This document shows positions 1 through 5,488 of a DNA stretch of 5,488 nucleotides, in pieces. The DNA comes from UBA1412 sp964609795 (GTDB taxonomy: Bacteria; Verrucomicrobiota; Verrucomicrobiia; Limisphaerales; UBA1412): positions 1 to 5,488 of the forward strand of contig CAZSTC010000109.1 in NCBI GenBank assembly GCA_964609795.1, read 5' to 3'. Each line of letters opens with the position of its first letter. The stretch's first letter is position 1. A program made the translations under genes and the position numbers. Under the pieces are notes generated by a model, which was given only the letters and a program-made list of their open reading frames with translations, had not been told where the DNA came from and searched no databases.

Positions 1-17
1 GCACGCCGTGTCAATTA

Positions 18-34
18 ACCCTTATGAAAAGGGT
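18..34 (-). terminator. Possible weak terminator hairpin after the large gene
   Basis: ACCCTT (18-23) and AAGGGT (29-34) form a six-base-pair stem with a five-base loop, starting 16 bases past the stop codon on the minus strand. The stem is followed by TAATTG rather than a clean U-run, so it is a poor intrinsic terminator and may be only an mRNA 3' stem-loop. Confidence 0.3.
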
Positions 35-49
35 CTGTTTCAGCCGATT

Positions 50-3000
50 TTATTCACCGGCTTTGAGTCTGAAGAAGCTGGCAGCTTCGCCCAGAGAGGT
101 CTCGTAGCGGCTTACGCCATCCACATCAGTGATGTCTCCTTCGACCGCTGCCCAAGGACCCTCGGCCGTCGGTGCCCATTCCAGAGTCACTCCCTGCGTC
201 GTGGGCCAGGTCAGGATGAGATTCTCACCCAGGATGTACCCCAGATCAGGCACATCGACGGGCAAGTCTCCGCCCACCATTCCCTTCAGGTAAACGGCCT
301 TGATCTGCTCGGCGCTCAGAGCATATCCGAAGACGGCAATTTCATCCATGTCGCCCAGGAAGAAATCTCCTGTCGGGTTGCGGACACCGCCGCCGCCGAT
401 ATTGAAGAAGTAATTCCTGTTGCTGAAGTTGACGCTGCCGGTTGCGGTTCCCCAGTGTACTTCATTGGCATAGTACCTGGCTGTAAAGCCATCGTAGGTG
501 ATCGCGAAGAGACTCCACTCATTATCCGGATGAGGAACGGTCGTGTACTGCGAAGCGCTCAGGCCGGAAATCCAACCGCCCATGCGCGAATCGGAGCCAT
601 CGCCCGTTTCCAGAACGTCGTTTTGGCCAAAGTATCCGCCCGCTGAGCCATAGGGACCATACCCCAGACTGCGGCGAATCCAGCCCAACACCGTGAAGGA
701 GCCTGCCAGATCATTGATCTGATAGGGCGTCCCCACATAGGTCTCGGTGAGTGTCCCGGCAAAATGCAATGCCTTGCCGTCCGTATCACCAAAGATGCCT
801 GTCGGTATCTGGGTGTTTTCGTTCACACCGAAGTAATGCCCATCCTGTTCGCTGGCGTAATCCTTAGCCACGGCACCGGTAGCGGCTTCTTCCTCGAAGC
901 GGTAGTAGACAACCGGGTCCAGAGCGACGATGAAATCCTCATAGCTTCCGGGTTCAACCGCGCGCATTCTCACTTGAACCGTTTCAGAAACGGCCGAACC
1001 ATAGGCGTTCTCGACGACCGCGTGATATTCGCCGGCATACTCCGGCGTCAGGGGAACATTGAGTGTTCTGCCCTGGCTGATGAGTGTTGTAGGCTCGCCA
1101 TCCTTGAACCATGTCACCGTGCGCGGTTGGGTACCGCTGGCCTCGATGCTCAGAGTCCATATTTTGGTGTCGCTCGGGTAGAGCTCGCAGCCCTTGGGCT
1201 GAACCACGATTGCAGGCGGCGTATTATCCGGATGCAGCTCGTCGAAGCTGAAACCGTTTCTGCCCGCCGAATAGATACCGCGCGCATCCAGGTCGCTCAA
1301 GGCCTTTTTCCAGATACCCATGTCGTCCATATCCCACTGGCTGGCGAAGAAATATCCGCCGCCGCCATCCTGGCCGATCCTCATCGTGCCGAGGGAGTCA
1401 AAGCTCCCGTTGGCAAAATCAATGGCGCTGACATCCACCTCCGTGGGCATCTGCCCATCCAGGAAGACCTTCATTGTTTCGCTGACCGGGTCCATGACAA
1501 ACACCAGGTGATGCCACTCTTCCGAGGGCAGCGTGTTAGCCGGACCATTCATTCCAGCCTGGGTAAAAGCGACTCCGTCATCGGCTTTCAGGAGGAAAGA
1601 CCATCCATTGACTCCGTTGCGGGGAGCCAGCGAAATGCCGTTATCCAGCCCCGCACCGACAATCCGGTTACAAAACCAGGGGACATCCGCCGGAGCTCCG
1701 TAGAGCTTGGTCCAGAAAGCGACCGTCAGGGGATCCTTACCAATCTCAAAACCATTGAAGAACGCGAGGCTGTTGATCAGACCCTGCTCCGGATCGGTAA
1801 CGAGTTTCACACCGCTGCCGATCACACCTTCCACAAACGGCACTTCGCCCTCTGCGGTCACGTCGTTGCCGTTGCCCGTAGAATCGCTGTAGGTATTGTC
1901 GAACTTCAGGTGAGCGAAGAGCCCGTCTTTCAAGTCCACTGAGTAGGGAGGGTAAGCCACGAGAACCTGTGCGGCTCTGCTCGTAGAGCTGCCGGCCGGG
2001 TTGGTCGCGACTGCCGTATATTCTCCGCTATCCGCTACAAAAGCGGTAAATGAATATGTCGGAGAGGTGGCACCCTGGATCGCTTCGCCATCTTTATACC
2101 ACTGCCAGGTAATTCCCGGAGAACCCAGAGCCATCGCGCTCAAAGTCACGGTATCTTCCTCGAATCCTTCAAAATCAAGCGGCTCGATCGTGAATTCGGG
2201 CGGCATTTCGAAACCCGCCAGGCCGATCTGGTAGATCAGTTTAATCTCTTCAAGGCTCAACGCGCGGTTGAAGATGACCGCTTCATCGATATCACCCTTG
2301 AAGCGGCGTTCCGCGATCAGGTCTCCGCCCAATTGCATATCAGCGTTCAGGCTGGCAGCCGCATGGGCAACACGGTTGGTCGCTGAAGTGAAGTTCCCCT
2401 TGCTGTCACCCAGGTAAACGGTGCCGGCCGTGGGCGTAATCGTCAGGGCGACCAGATTCCAGACATTATTTTCCGGATAGAGTCCTGAGCGGAAGCTGTA
2501 CTGTCCGTCGGCCCAGTGATAACAAACCTGCTCATTGGCAATATCCATGCCTGAGGCCGTACTGGCGCCGCCGCGGTTGAAGATCACTCCCGCATAGTGA
2601 GGGATGACTCCATCAGATTTAATCCAGGCAAGCATCGTCACCTCAGCGGTACTGTCAATACCCATACTCGGAGCCATCACCCGCTCTACGCCGCCAAACC
2701 AGGCGGAGGTATCGCTATCGCCCTTCAATGCGCCCGGTTTACCCAGCGTATTATCGGCCGTATAAAGTCCGTTTCGGGCGCCAATCCGGTCAAATGCCAG
2801 GGTACCGCTGCTCTCGCCTAAACGCCAGTAGGCGTGAGGCGCCAGGTTATAAATGATCCCCTCGTAGGTATTTTCCTGCGGAACGGGATAAATTTGAACA
2901 TTCGCCACTTGGCTACTGACCGAACCGTAATCGTTGCTGATCACAACCGTATAATTCCCGGCAGATTCTGCCACCAGAGGAATCGTCAGGCGCGTACCTT

Positions 3001-5155
3001 GATCGCCTTCAAGGGCGGTGCCATCCTTATACCACTGATAGGTGAACGGCTCAGTGCCACCGGCCTGTACCCGGAAAGTGTGGGTAGATTCAGTATTTTC
3101 ATAGACCTGAATGCTTTGCGGCTCAATGGAAATAATAGGTGCCGAGCCCGGGCCGAAACGTCCCTTATTCCAGAAGGAGATAATATCATCCTGGGTCATT
3201 GCGGTATCGAAGACGGCTACGTCATCAATGTCGCCAGTAAGAAAATCCATGTTCACGGTCGGGTCGCTGCGAACACCTCCGCCGCCAATGTTGAAGTAAT
3301 ACCGATAGGCGTTGAAATTGGATTTGCCCGTCCGGCTGCCTGCCTCTTTACCATTCAGGTAAAATCTCAGAGTAGTCCCGTCATAAGCCATCACGAACAG
3401 ACCCCACTCTCCATCGCCAAAATCATTGGCCGCATAAATCGAGCCGACTCCGCTGGTCCAGCCGCCATGAGTCCCGTTGTTGAGGCATCCCAGTTCGAGC
3501 ACGTCATTTTGCCCGAAATAGCCTGCTTGCATCGTCATATAATCGTTGTAAGCAGTGCTCAGCCGAACCCAGCCCATCACCGTGAAAGCCTTCGGATAAT
3601 TATTCACCTGCAGACTGGTGGATACCCAGCCGCCGTATTCCTGAGAACCCTCGAAGTGAAGCGCCTTGCTGGCGTCTTCTTCGATAGCGCCCTCAATCTG
3701 ACTGTGTGTGTAGAGATTGTGGTAAACACCGTCATTGCCGCCGGCGTAATCCTTGGCCACACCGGTGAGAGGATACCCATGCTCGTCATATTCCGAAGAG
3801 CCGTCATTGAGCGTATCGTCAAACCGGAAGAAGGCAATCGGATTGCGCTTCATGATGGCTTCGGCAAAGGAATCAACAGCAACGGGCACTTCCGTCAGGA
3901 CGGCTGCCTCGCTGGTTGCGCTTCCTGTCGAGTTGGTCACGACTACCGTATAGGTGCCGAATTGATTTTTCTCCAACCCCGTCAGGCTCAACGTGCTCGA
4001 CGTCGCGCCCGCAACATCCTTGCCGTTCAATTTCCATTGATACGTCATCGGAAAAGAACCCTCGGTTTCAATTGAGAAAGTCACCCGTCCATACATGTGC
4101 CGGCTAGTTCCCAGCGGCTGCAGGGTAATGCTCGGTGCACTGGCCGGCAGAACCGTGACGGTTTCACTCTCCAGACTTCCGGCCGAATTCACCAACTTCA
4201 CCGAATAAACTCCGGCAACCGGATTCAAAAGAGTTAAACCATCCTCTTCCAGTTTTTCTCCGTCTTTATACCACTCCACTGAACCATAGGAGCCGTTTCC
4301 TCGTGCCGTCAAAGTCCCCTCTCCGGCGAACATCTTCGAATAAGAAGCTTCGATCCGGACCCAACTGGGAGCATAAACTTCACCACGTGCCGTACGGTAA
4401 ATGGATTGAATATCCGCTTCGCTCAATGCGTGGCTGAAAATCGTCACCTCATCGATGTAGGCTGGGTTGCCCGCTGCAGAAAGAATACGCGCGGCATCCA
4501 AATCTCTACCCACACGCATCGTGCCGTTCAAATAGGTAGGAGCGCAGGGTACCGCATTAAATACGCTATCGAGCGAGCCCGTGCTGTTGCCGCGGTAAAG
4601 GCGTACCCCTTCCGAACTGCCGACCATTGCCACCAGATTCCATTTCTCCTGTTCAACCAATAATCCTGAAACATAAGTGTAACTGGTCGAATCGTTGTTC
4701 CAGTGGTAACCGAGCTGGAAACTATTTGCTCCCTTGAGGTCCAGTCCCGTAATGGTGCTGTTGCCATCGCCGCGATTGAAAACCACGCCTGCATAATTAG
4801 GATGCGCCGCAGGAGTTTTCATCCACGCAAGAATCGTAGCCTCTCCCGTCAGCAGGTTCATGGAAGGCAGGGCACTGTAGCCGCCTGTATATTCAACGGC
4901 TTTGTTCTCGGGTTCAAACCCACCCAGGTCCGGGCCGGCAACTCCTCTGGTATGGGCGTCAAAAAATTGAGCCCCGGGAAGATTCAGGTACCCCATATTC
5001 GGGTCCGTCTCCGAATCGTCTATCGTCGTATTATAACGATAGTATGCTGCAGGATTCTGCAGCAGAATGGTAGCTTCATAGCTGGCTTGTGCGGAGCAGA
5101 CCCCCACGGCAAGCGCCAAAGAAGCAATCACAGTTAACTGACTTCGGTTTCTCAT
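50..5155 (-). CDS. Large exported LamG/Ig-like modular protein (1701 aa)
   Basis: Seen: a complete reading frame from ATG (5153-5155) to TAA (50-52). Residues 1-24 look like a Sec signal peptide: basic MRNR start, hydrophobic core, and cleavage probably after A-Q-A at 24. The Cys at 20 follows Val, so it is not a good lipobox. The mature chain runs LamG 25-258, Ig 264-336, Ig 341-423, LamG 429-666, Ig 672-757, LamG 762-980, Ig 984-1068, LamG 1074-1300, Ig 1313-1399, LamG 1403-1626, C-terminal module 1635-1701. LamG domains end in the 'G-D-[IM]-D-[ED]...F..AL' type of motif. Ig domains carry W-[YF]-K-D-G and G-x-Y. Known: such domains bind glycans or proteins and act as spacers. Inferred: an extracellular, periplasmic or surface adhesion or binding protein. 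No catalytic motif or transmembrane helix after the signal was seen. The exact ligand is unknown. The start is chosen because the signal peptide begins there. The gene appears monocistronic within the window. Confidence 0.95.
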   Translation of the reverse strand: MRNRSQLTVIASLALAVGVCSAQASYEATILLQNPAAYYRYNTTIDDSETDPNMGYLNLPGAQFFDAHTRGVAGPDLGGFEPENKAVEYTGGYSALPSMNLLTGEATILAWMKTPAAHPNYAGVVFNRGDGNSTITGLDLKGANSFQLGYHWNNDSTSYTYVSGLLVEQEKWNLVAMVGSSEGVRLYRGNSTGSLDSVFNAVPCAPTYLNGTMRVGRDLDAARILSAAGNPAYIDEVTIFSHALSEADIQSIYRTARGEVYAPSWVRIEASYSKMFAGEGTLTARGNGSYGSVEWYKDGEKLEEDGLTLLNPVAGVYSVKLVNSAGSLESETVTVLPASAPSITLQPLGTSRHMYGRVTFSIETEGSFPMTYQWKLNGKDVAGATSSTLSLTGLEKNQFGTYTVVVTNSTGSATSEAAVLTEVPVAVDSFAEAIMKRNPIAFFRFDDTLNDGSSEYDEHGYPLTGVAKDYAGGNDGVYHNLYTHSQIEGAIEEDASKALHFEGSQEYGGWVSTSLQVNNYPKAFTVMGWVRLSTAYNDYMTMQAGYFGQNDVLELGCLNNGTHGGWTSGVGSIYAANDFGDGEWGLFVMAYDGTTLRFYLNGKEAGSRTGKSNFNAYRYYFNIGGGGVRSDPTVNMDFLTGDIDDVAVFDTAMTQDDIISFWNKGRFGPGSAPIISIEPQSIQVYENTESTHTFRVQAGGTEPFTYQWYKDGTALEGDQGTRLTIPLVAESAGNYTVVISNDYGSVSSQVANVQIYPVPQENTYEGIIYNLAPHAYWRLGESSGTLAFDRIGARNGLYTADNTLGKPGALKGDSDTSAWFGGVERVMAPSMGIDSTAEVTMLAWIKSDGVIPHYAGVIFNRGGASTASGMDIANEQVCYHWADGQYSFRSGLYPENNVWNLVALTITPTAGTVYLGDSKGNFTSATNRVAHAAASLNADMQLGGDLIAERRFKGDIDEAVIFNRALSLEEIKLIYQIGLAGFEMPPEFTIEPLDFEGFEEDTVTLSAMALGSPGITWQWYKDGEAIQGATSPTYSFTAFVADSGEYTAVATNPAGSSTSRAAQVLVAYPPYSVDLKDGLFAHLKFDNTYSDSTGNGNDVTAEGEVPFVEGVIGSGVKLVTDPEQGLINSLAFFNGFEIGKDPLTVAFWTKLYGAPADVPWFCNRIVGAGLDNGISLAPRNGVNGWSFLLKADDGVAFTQAGMNGPANTLPSEEWHHLVFVMDPVSETMKVFLDGQMPTEVDVSAIDFANGSFDSLGTMRIGQDGGGGYFFASQWDMDDMGIWKKALSDLDARGIYSAGRNGFSFDELHPDNTPPAIVVQPKGCELYPSDTKIWTLSIEASGTQPRTVTWFKDGEPTTLISQGRTLNVPLTPEYAGEYHAVVENAYGSAVSETVQVRMRAVEPGSYEDFIVALDPVVYYRFEEEAATGAVAKDYASEQDGHYFGVNENTQIPTGIFGDTDGKALHFAGTLTETYVGTPYQINDLAGSFTVLGWIRRSLGYGPYGSAGGYFGQNDVLETGDGSDSRMGGWISGLSASQYTTVPHPDNEWSLFAITYDGFTARYYANEVHWGTATGSVNFSNRNYFFNIGGGGVRNPTGDFFLGDMDEIAVFGYALSAEQIKAVYLKGMVGGDLPVDVPDLGYILGENLILTWPTTQGVTLEWAPTAEGPWAAVEGDITDVDGVSRYETSLGEAASFFRLKAGE
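53..253 (-). other. C-terminal module with FFRLK ending (residues 1635-1701)
   Basis: The last 67 residues carry 'LILTWPTTQGVTLEWAPT', 'GPWAAVEGDI' and the ending SFFRLKAGE. From memory, modules of the form 'LtWp....y.LE.s..l.gpW..v.g.......FFRl' are frequent at the C-terminus of secreted Verrucomicrobiota proteins. They look like a small beta-sandwich. No PEP-CTERM motif with a transmembrane helix and basic tail, no LPXTG, and no Lys/Gly-rich type IX secretion domain is visible. Its role is uncertain: a folding cap, or possibly a sorting signal. Confidence 0.6.
278..949 (-). repeat. LamG domain 5, subtype B (residues 1403-1626)
   Basis: It starts SYEDFIVALDPVVYYRFEEE and ends GDMDEIAVFGYALSAEQIKAVY. 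GYFGQNDVLE (1507-1516) and FNIGGGGVR (1584-1592) are identical to the blocks in LamG domain 2, as is the phrase VAKDYA. DNA over the same blocks differs at many third positions, which fits an old duplication under protein-level constraint. It has no cysteine. Confidence 0.8.
959..1219 (-). other. Ig-like domain 5 (residues 1313-1399)
   Basis: It begins PPAIVVQPKGCELYPSD and carries VTWFKDGEP (Trp1349), 'LNVPLTPEYAGEY' (Tyr1377) and VVENAYGSAVSETVQV. It has a single Cys (1323) and therefore no internal disulfide. It links LamG domains 4 and 5. Confidence 0.8.
1256..1936 (-). other. LamG domain 4, subtype C (residues 1074-1300)
   Basis: It opens with a different pattern from the other four: 'LKDGLFAHLKFDNTYSDST' followed by GNGNDVTAEG, then EWHHLVFVMD and MKVFLDG. 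It ends with WDMDDMGIWKKALSDLDARG. This resembles the widespread general LamG type ('GL.AY..FD....D.SGNGN', 'WHH...V.D', '.Y.DG') rather than subtypes A or B. It occurs once in the protein. Confidence 0.8.
1952..2206 (-). other. Ig-like domain 4 (residues 984-1068)
   Basis: It begins PPEFTIEPLD and carries WQWYKDGEAIQGATSPTYS (Trp1019), then SGEYTAVATNPAGS (Tyr1046) and the closing 'AAQVLV' strand. It has no cysteines. It links LamG domains 3 and 4. Confidence 0.8.
2216..2872 (-). repeat. LamG domain 3, subtype A (residues 762-980)
   Basis: It starts TYEGIIYNLAPHAYWRLGE and ends GDIDEAVIFNRALSLEEIKLIY. Shared with LamG domain 1 are APSM/LPSM, 'LAWIK/LAWMK', 'YAGVIFNRG', 'CYHW/GYHW', 'SGL' and 'WNLVAL'. 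The copies are clearly homologous but diverged, so the duplication is not recent. Confidence 0.8.
2885..3142 (-). other. Ig-like domain 3 (residues 672-757)
   Basis: It begins APIISIEPQS and carries YQWYKDG (Trp708), the 'TRLTIPLVAESAGNY' strand-and-corner region (Tyr735) and VISNDYGSVSS. This is a typical cysteine-free bacterial Ig-like spacer between LamG domains 2 and 3. Confidence 0.8.
3158..3871 (-). repeat. LamG domain 2, subtype B (residues 429-666)
   Basis: It starts SFAEAIMKRNPIAFFRFDD and ends GDIDDVAVFDTAMTQDDIISFW. It contains GYFGQNDVLE (545-554), a GGWTSG block and FNIGGGGVR (621-629), all shared with LamG domain 5. From memory, LamG domains with FGQND and NIGGGG blocks are common in large secreted proteins of Verrucomicrobiota. 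Confidence 0.8.
3887..4135 (-). other. Ig-like domain 2 (residues 341-423)
   Basis: It begins PSITLQPLG and carries YQWKLNG (Trp374), a 'STLSLTGL' strand and GTYTVVVTNSTGS (Tyr402). This matches the bacterial Ig-like repeats found between LamG domains. It has no cysteines. Confidence 0.8.
4148..4366 (-). other. Ig-like domain 1 (residues 264-336)
   Basis: A short bacterial Ig-like domain with VEWYKDGE around Trp295, then G-V-Y (Tyr317) and the 'LVNSAGSLES' ending. It lacks the Cys pair of classical Ig folds. It is the shortest of the five Ig copies and is followed directly by a second Ig domain, the only tandem pair in the protein. Confidence 0.7.
4382..5083 (-). repeat. LamG domain 1, subtype A (residues 25-258)
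   Basis: The domain opens SYEATILLQNPAAYYRYN and closes IDEVTIFSHALSEADIQSIY, the usual beginning and end of a bacterial LamG/jellyroll domain. Internal blocks 'ILAWMK', 'YAGVVFNRG', 'YHWNN', 'SGL' and 'WNLVAM' recur in the same order in LamG domain 3, so the two form one subtype. It is the longer of the two copies, with extra sequence near residues 43-75. Confidence 0.8.
5084..5155 (-). other. Signal peptide coding segment (residues 1-24)
   Basis: The first residues MRNRSQ give a positive n-region. They are followed by a hydrophobic core, LTVIASLALAVGV, and a C-S-A-Q-A cleavage region, so signal peptidase I would most likely cut after Ala24 and leave a mature N-terminus starting SYEA. The -1 residue before Cys20 is Val, which argues against lipoprotein processing. 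This segment supports both the start codon choice and export through the Sec pathway. Confidence 0.85.
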
Positions 5156-5170
5156 TTTATCTTTTTGATT
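5156..5170 (-). promoter_or_regulatory. A-rich translation start region lacking a clear Shine-Dalgarno
   Basis: The bases just before the ATG read AATCAAAAAGATAAA on the minus strand. There is no GGAG or AGGA at the usual spacing, only the weak purine run AAAAAGA. The start is nonetheless well supported by the signal peptide that follows it. Confidence 0.5.
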
Positions 5171-5324
5171 TTCCCGGGAAACAGGTACTGGCTTCGGTCA
5201 AAGCCGGAGTATGCTCCCGGAGTTTCAATTGCACGCTTAAAAGAAAGAAAAAAGGTCAAACGAGAAGGGTCTCCCCCTCTGCATCCGGGTGTCGGTAACA
5301 CTATTTTTCTCTCTCTAAAAGCAC
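5156..5324 (-). promoter_or_regulatory. Long, potentially structured 5' leader
   Basis: If transcription starts near 5324, the mRNA carries about 169 nt before the start codon. On the transcribed strand it contains a bulged hairpin CCGGGAG-CAUA-CUCCGG (5204-5220), a hairpin GGCUU/AAGCC (5190-5205) that overlaps it by two bases, and the palindrome UUUCCCGGGAAA (5170-5181). A U-rich tract lies near 5240-5257. CCGGGA of the first hairpin (5215-5220) could instead pair with UCCCGG in the palindrome (5174-5179). I compared it from memory with the cyclic-di-GMP-I riboswitch and it does not match; no known riboswitch class is recognised. Confidence 0.35.
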
Positions 5325-5330
5325 GGGGGA

Positions 5331-5359
5331 ATTATGATTGAGAAAAGAATAATCGTCAA
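5331..5359 (-). promoter_or_regulatory. Sigma-70-type promoter for the large gene
   Basis: On the minus strand TTGACG (5354-5359) and CATAAT (5331-5336) are separated by exactly 17 bp. Each hexamer matches the consensus at five of six positions. Transcription would start near 5324, giving a leader of about 170 nt before the ATG. The elements sit in AT-rich DNA and point at the large gene. No extended -10 TG was seen. Confidence 0.65.
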
Positions 5360-5379
5360 TAAAAACAGGGGGAATAATC

Positions 5380-5422
5380 AATATTAAGATTGTTTAAATT
5401 GTGTTATTTCTGTGTTAATATT
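5380..5422. repeat. 8-bp inverted repeat AATATTAA / TTAATATT
   Basis: AATATTAA at 5380-5387 is the exact reverse complement of TTAATATT at 5415-5422, with 27 bp between them. The arms flank the TAACACA repeats. The region is strongly AT-rich, so a chance match is quite possible. Confidence 0.3.
5400..5417. repeat. Tandem TAACACA direct repeat upstream of the promoter
   Basis: TGTGTTA on the plus strand (TAACACA on the minus strand) occurs at 5400-5406 and 5411-5417, 11 bp apart and so on the same face of the helix. A weaker relative, TTGTTTAA, lies at 5390-5397. They lie about 40-60 bp upstream of the -35 element, where activators often bind. A regulator site is an inference. Confidence 0.35.
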
Positions 5423-5488
5423 TACCACGGGTTATTCAGATGGACGTCTCAAAAAAAGAAGGAAAAAAGGCAGGCTGGGAAAGCGAAA

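Larger units (their letters stand above)
5325..5488. other. AT-rich upstream intergenic region without a convincing gene
   Basis: Together with the leader this completes the 333-base stretch upstream of the large gene. It holds the promoter, the TAACACA repeats and the inverted repeat. Beyond about 5440 the plus strand becomes A/G-rich. A 16-codon open frame (MDVSKKEGKK...) begins at 5440 and runs off the edge, but it has no ribosome binding site. No RNA gene, mobile element end or att-like site was seen. Confidence 0.5.

Noticed and set aside
764..4075. Long plus-strand open frames opposite the large gene (764-1942, 2834-4075, also 8-646)
   Set aside because: All lie in the frame exactly antisense and in register with the codons of the large gene. 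Stops there would need TTA, CTA or TCA codons in the sense gene, which it rarely uses. Their translations show no recognisable domain, signal or repeat, while the minus-strand protein is clearly modular.
5096..5098. Lipoprotein processing at Cys20 of the signal peptide
   Set aside because: The residue before the Cys is Val, not Gly, Ala or Ser, and a good signal peptidase I site (A-Q-A) follows directly.
50..5155. Enzymatic domain such as a glycoside hydrolase
   Set aside because: The LamG fold is shared with some glucanases, but no catalytic E-x-D-x-x-E type motif or other hydrolase signature was seen. All space is accounted for by LamG, Ig and the C-terminal module.
5238..5278. Intrinsic terminator or attenuator in the leader
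   Set aside because: A U-rich tract follows a possible AGAGGG/CCCUUCU stem, but the stem has a bulge and the U-run starts about nine bases after it. This is too weak to call.
5156..5324. Leader as a cyclic-di-GMP-I (GEMM) riboswitch
   Set aside because: The stretch GACCGAAGCC superficially recalls the GACGCAAAGCC block. However, the CAAACC segment, the tetraloop-receptor arrangement and the closing GGGUUACC are not present in the right order.

Overview
The window holds one very large gene on the minus strand (stop at 50, start at 5155) and the non-coding DNA on either side of it. The product is 1701 residues long. It reads as an exported modular protein made of five LamG/jellyroll (concanavalin A-like) domains, five bacterial Ig-like domains and a short C-terminal module. 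No catalytic domain is visible, so the likeliest roles are binding, adhesion or structure outside the cytoplasm, with sugars or cell-surface polymers as plausible ligands.

The organism is probably a member of the Verrucomicrobiota or a close PVC relative. This rests on remembered family resemblance, not on a search. The supports are the LamG subtypes (blocks like 'FGQND' and 'NIGGGG', and the 'YHWN...SGL' type), the 'WYKDG...GxYxxxxxNxxGS' Ig repeats, and the ending 'LTWP...LEW...FFRLK', which is common at the C-terminus of large secreted proteins in that phylum. There are no rRNA, tRNA, CRISPR or mobile-element signatures.

Layout: 1-49 is the short downstream flank, with a small hairpin that could be a weak terminator. 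50-5155 is the gene. 5156-5488 is a 333-base region without a convincing gene. It contains a near-consensus sigma-70-type promoter pointing at the big gene (TTGACG, 17 bp, CATAAT, at 5331-5359). That promoter implies a leader of about 170 nt, which holds several potential hairpins and a 12-bp palindrome just before a start codon with no clear Shine-Dalgarno. Upstream of the promoter is an AT-rich stretch with two TAACACA copies one helical turn apart and an 8-bp inverted repeat. These are candidate regulator sites.

With only one gene visible, no operon or pathway can be reconstructed. The most useful observations are the mosaic order of the LamG subtypes (A-B-A-C-B), which suggests old internal duplication, the absence of a recognised surface-anchoring signal, and the long structured leader.
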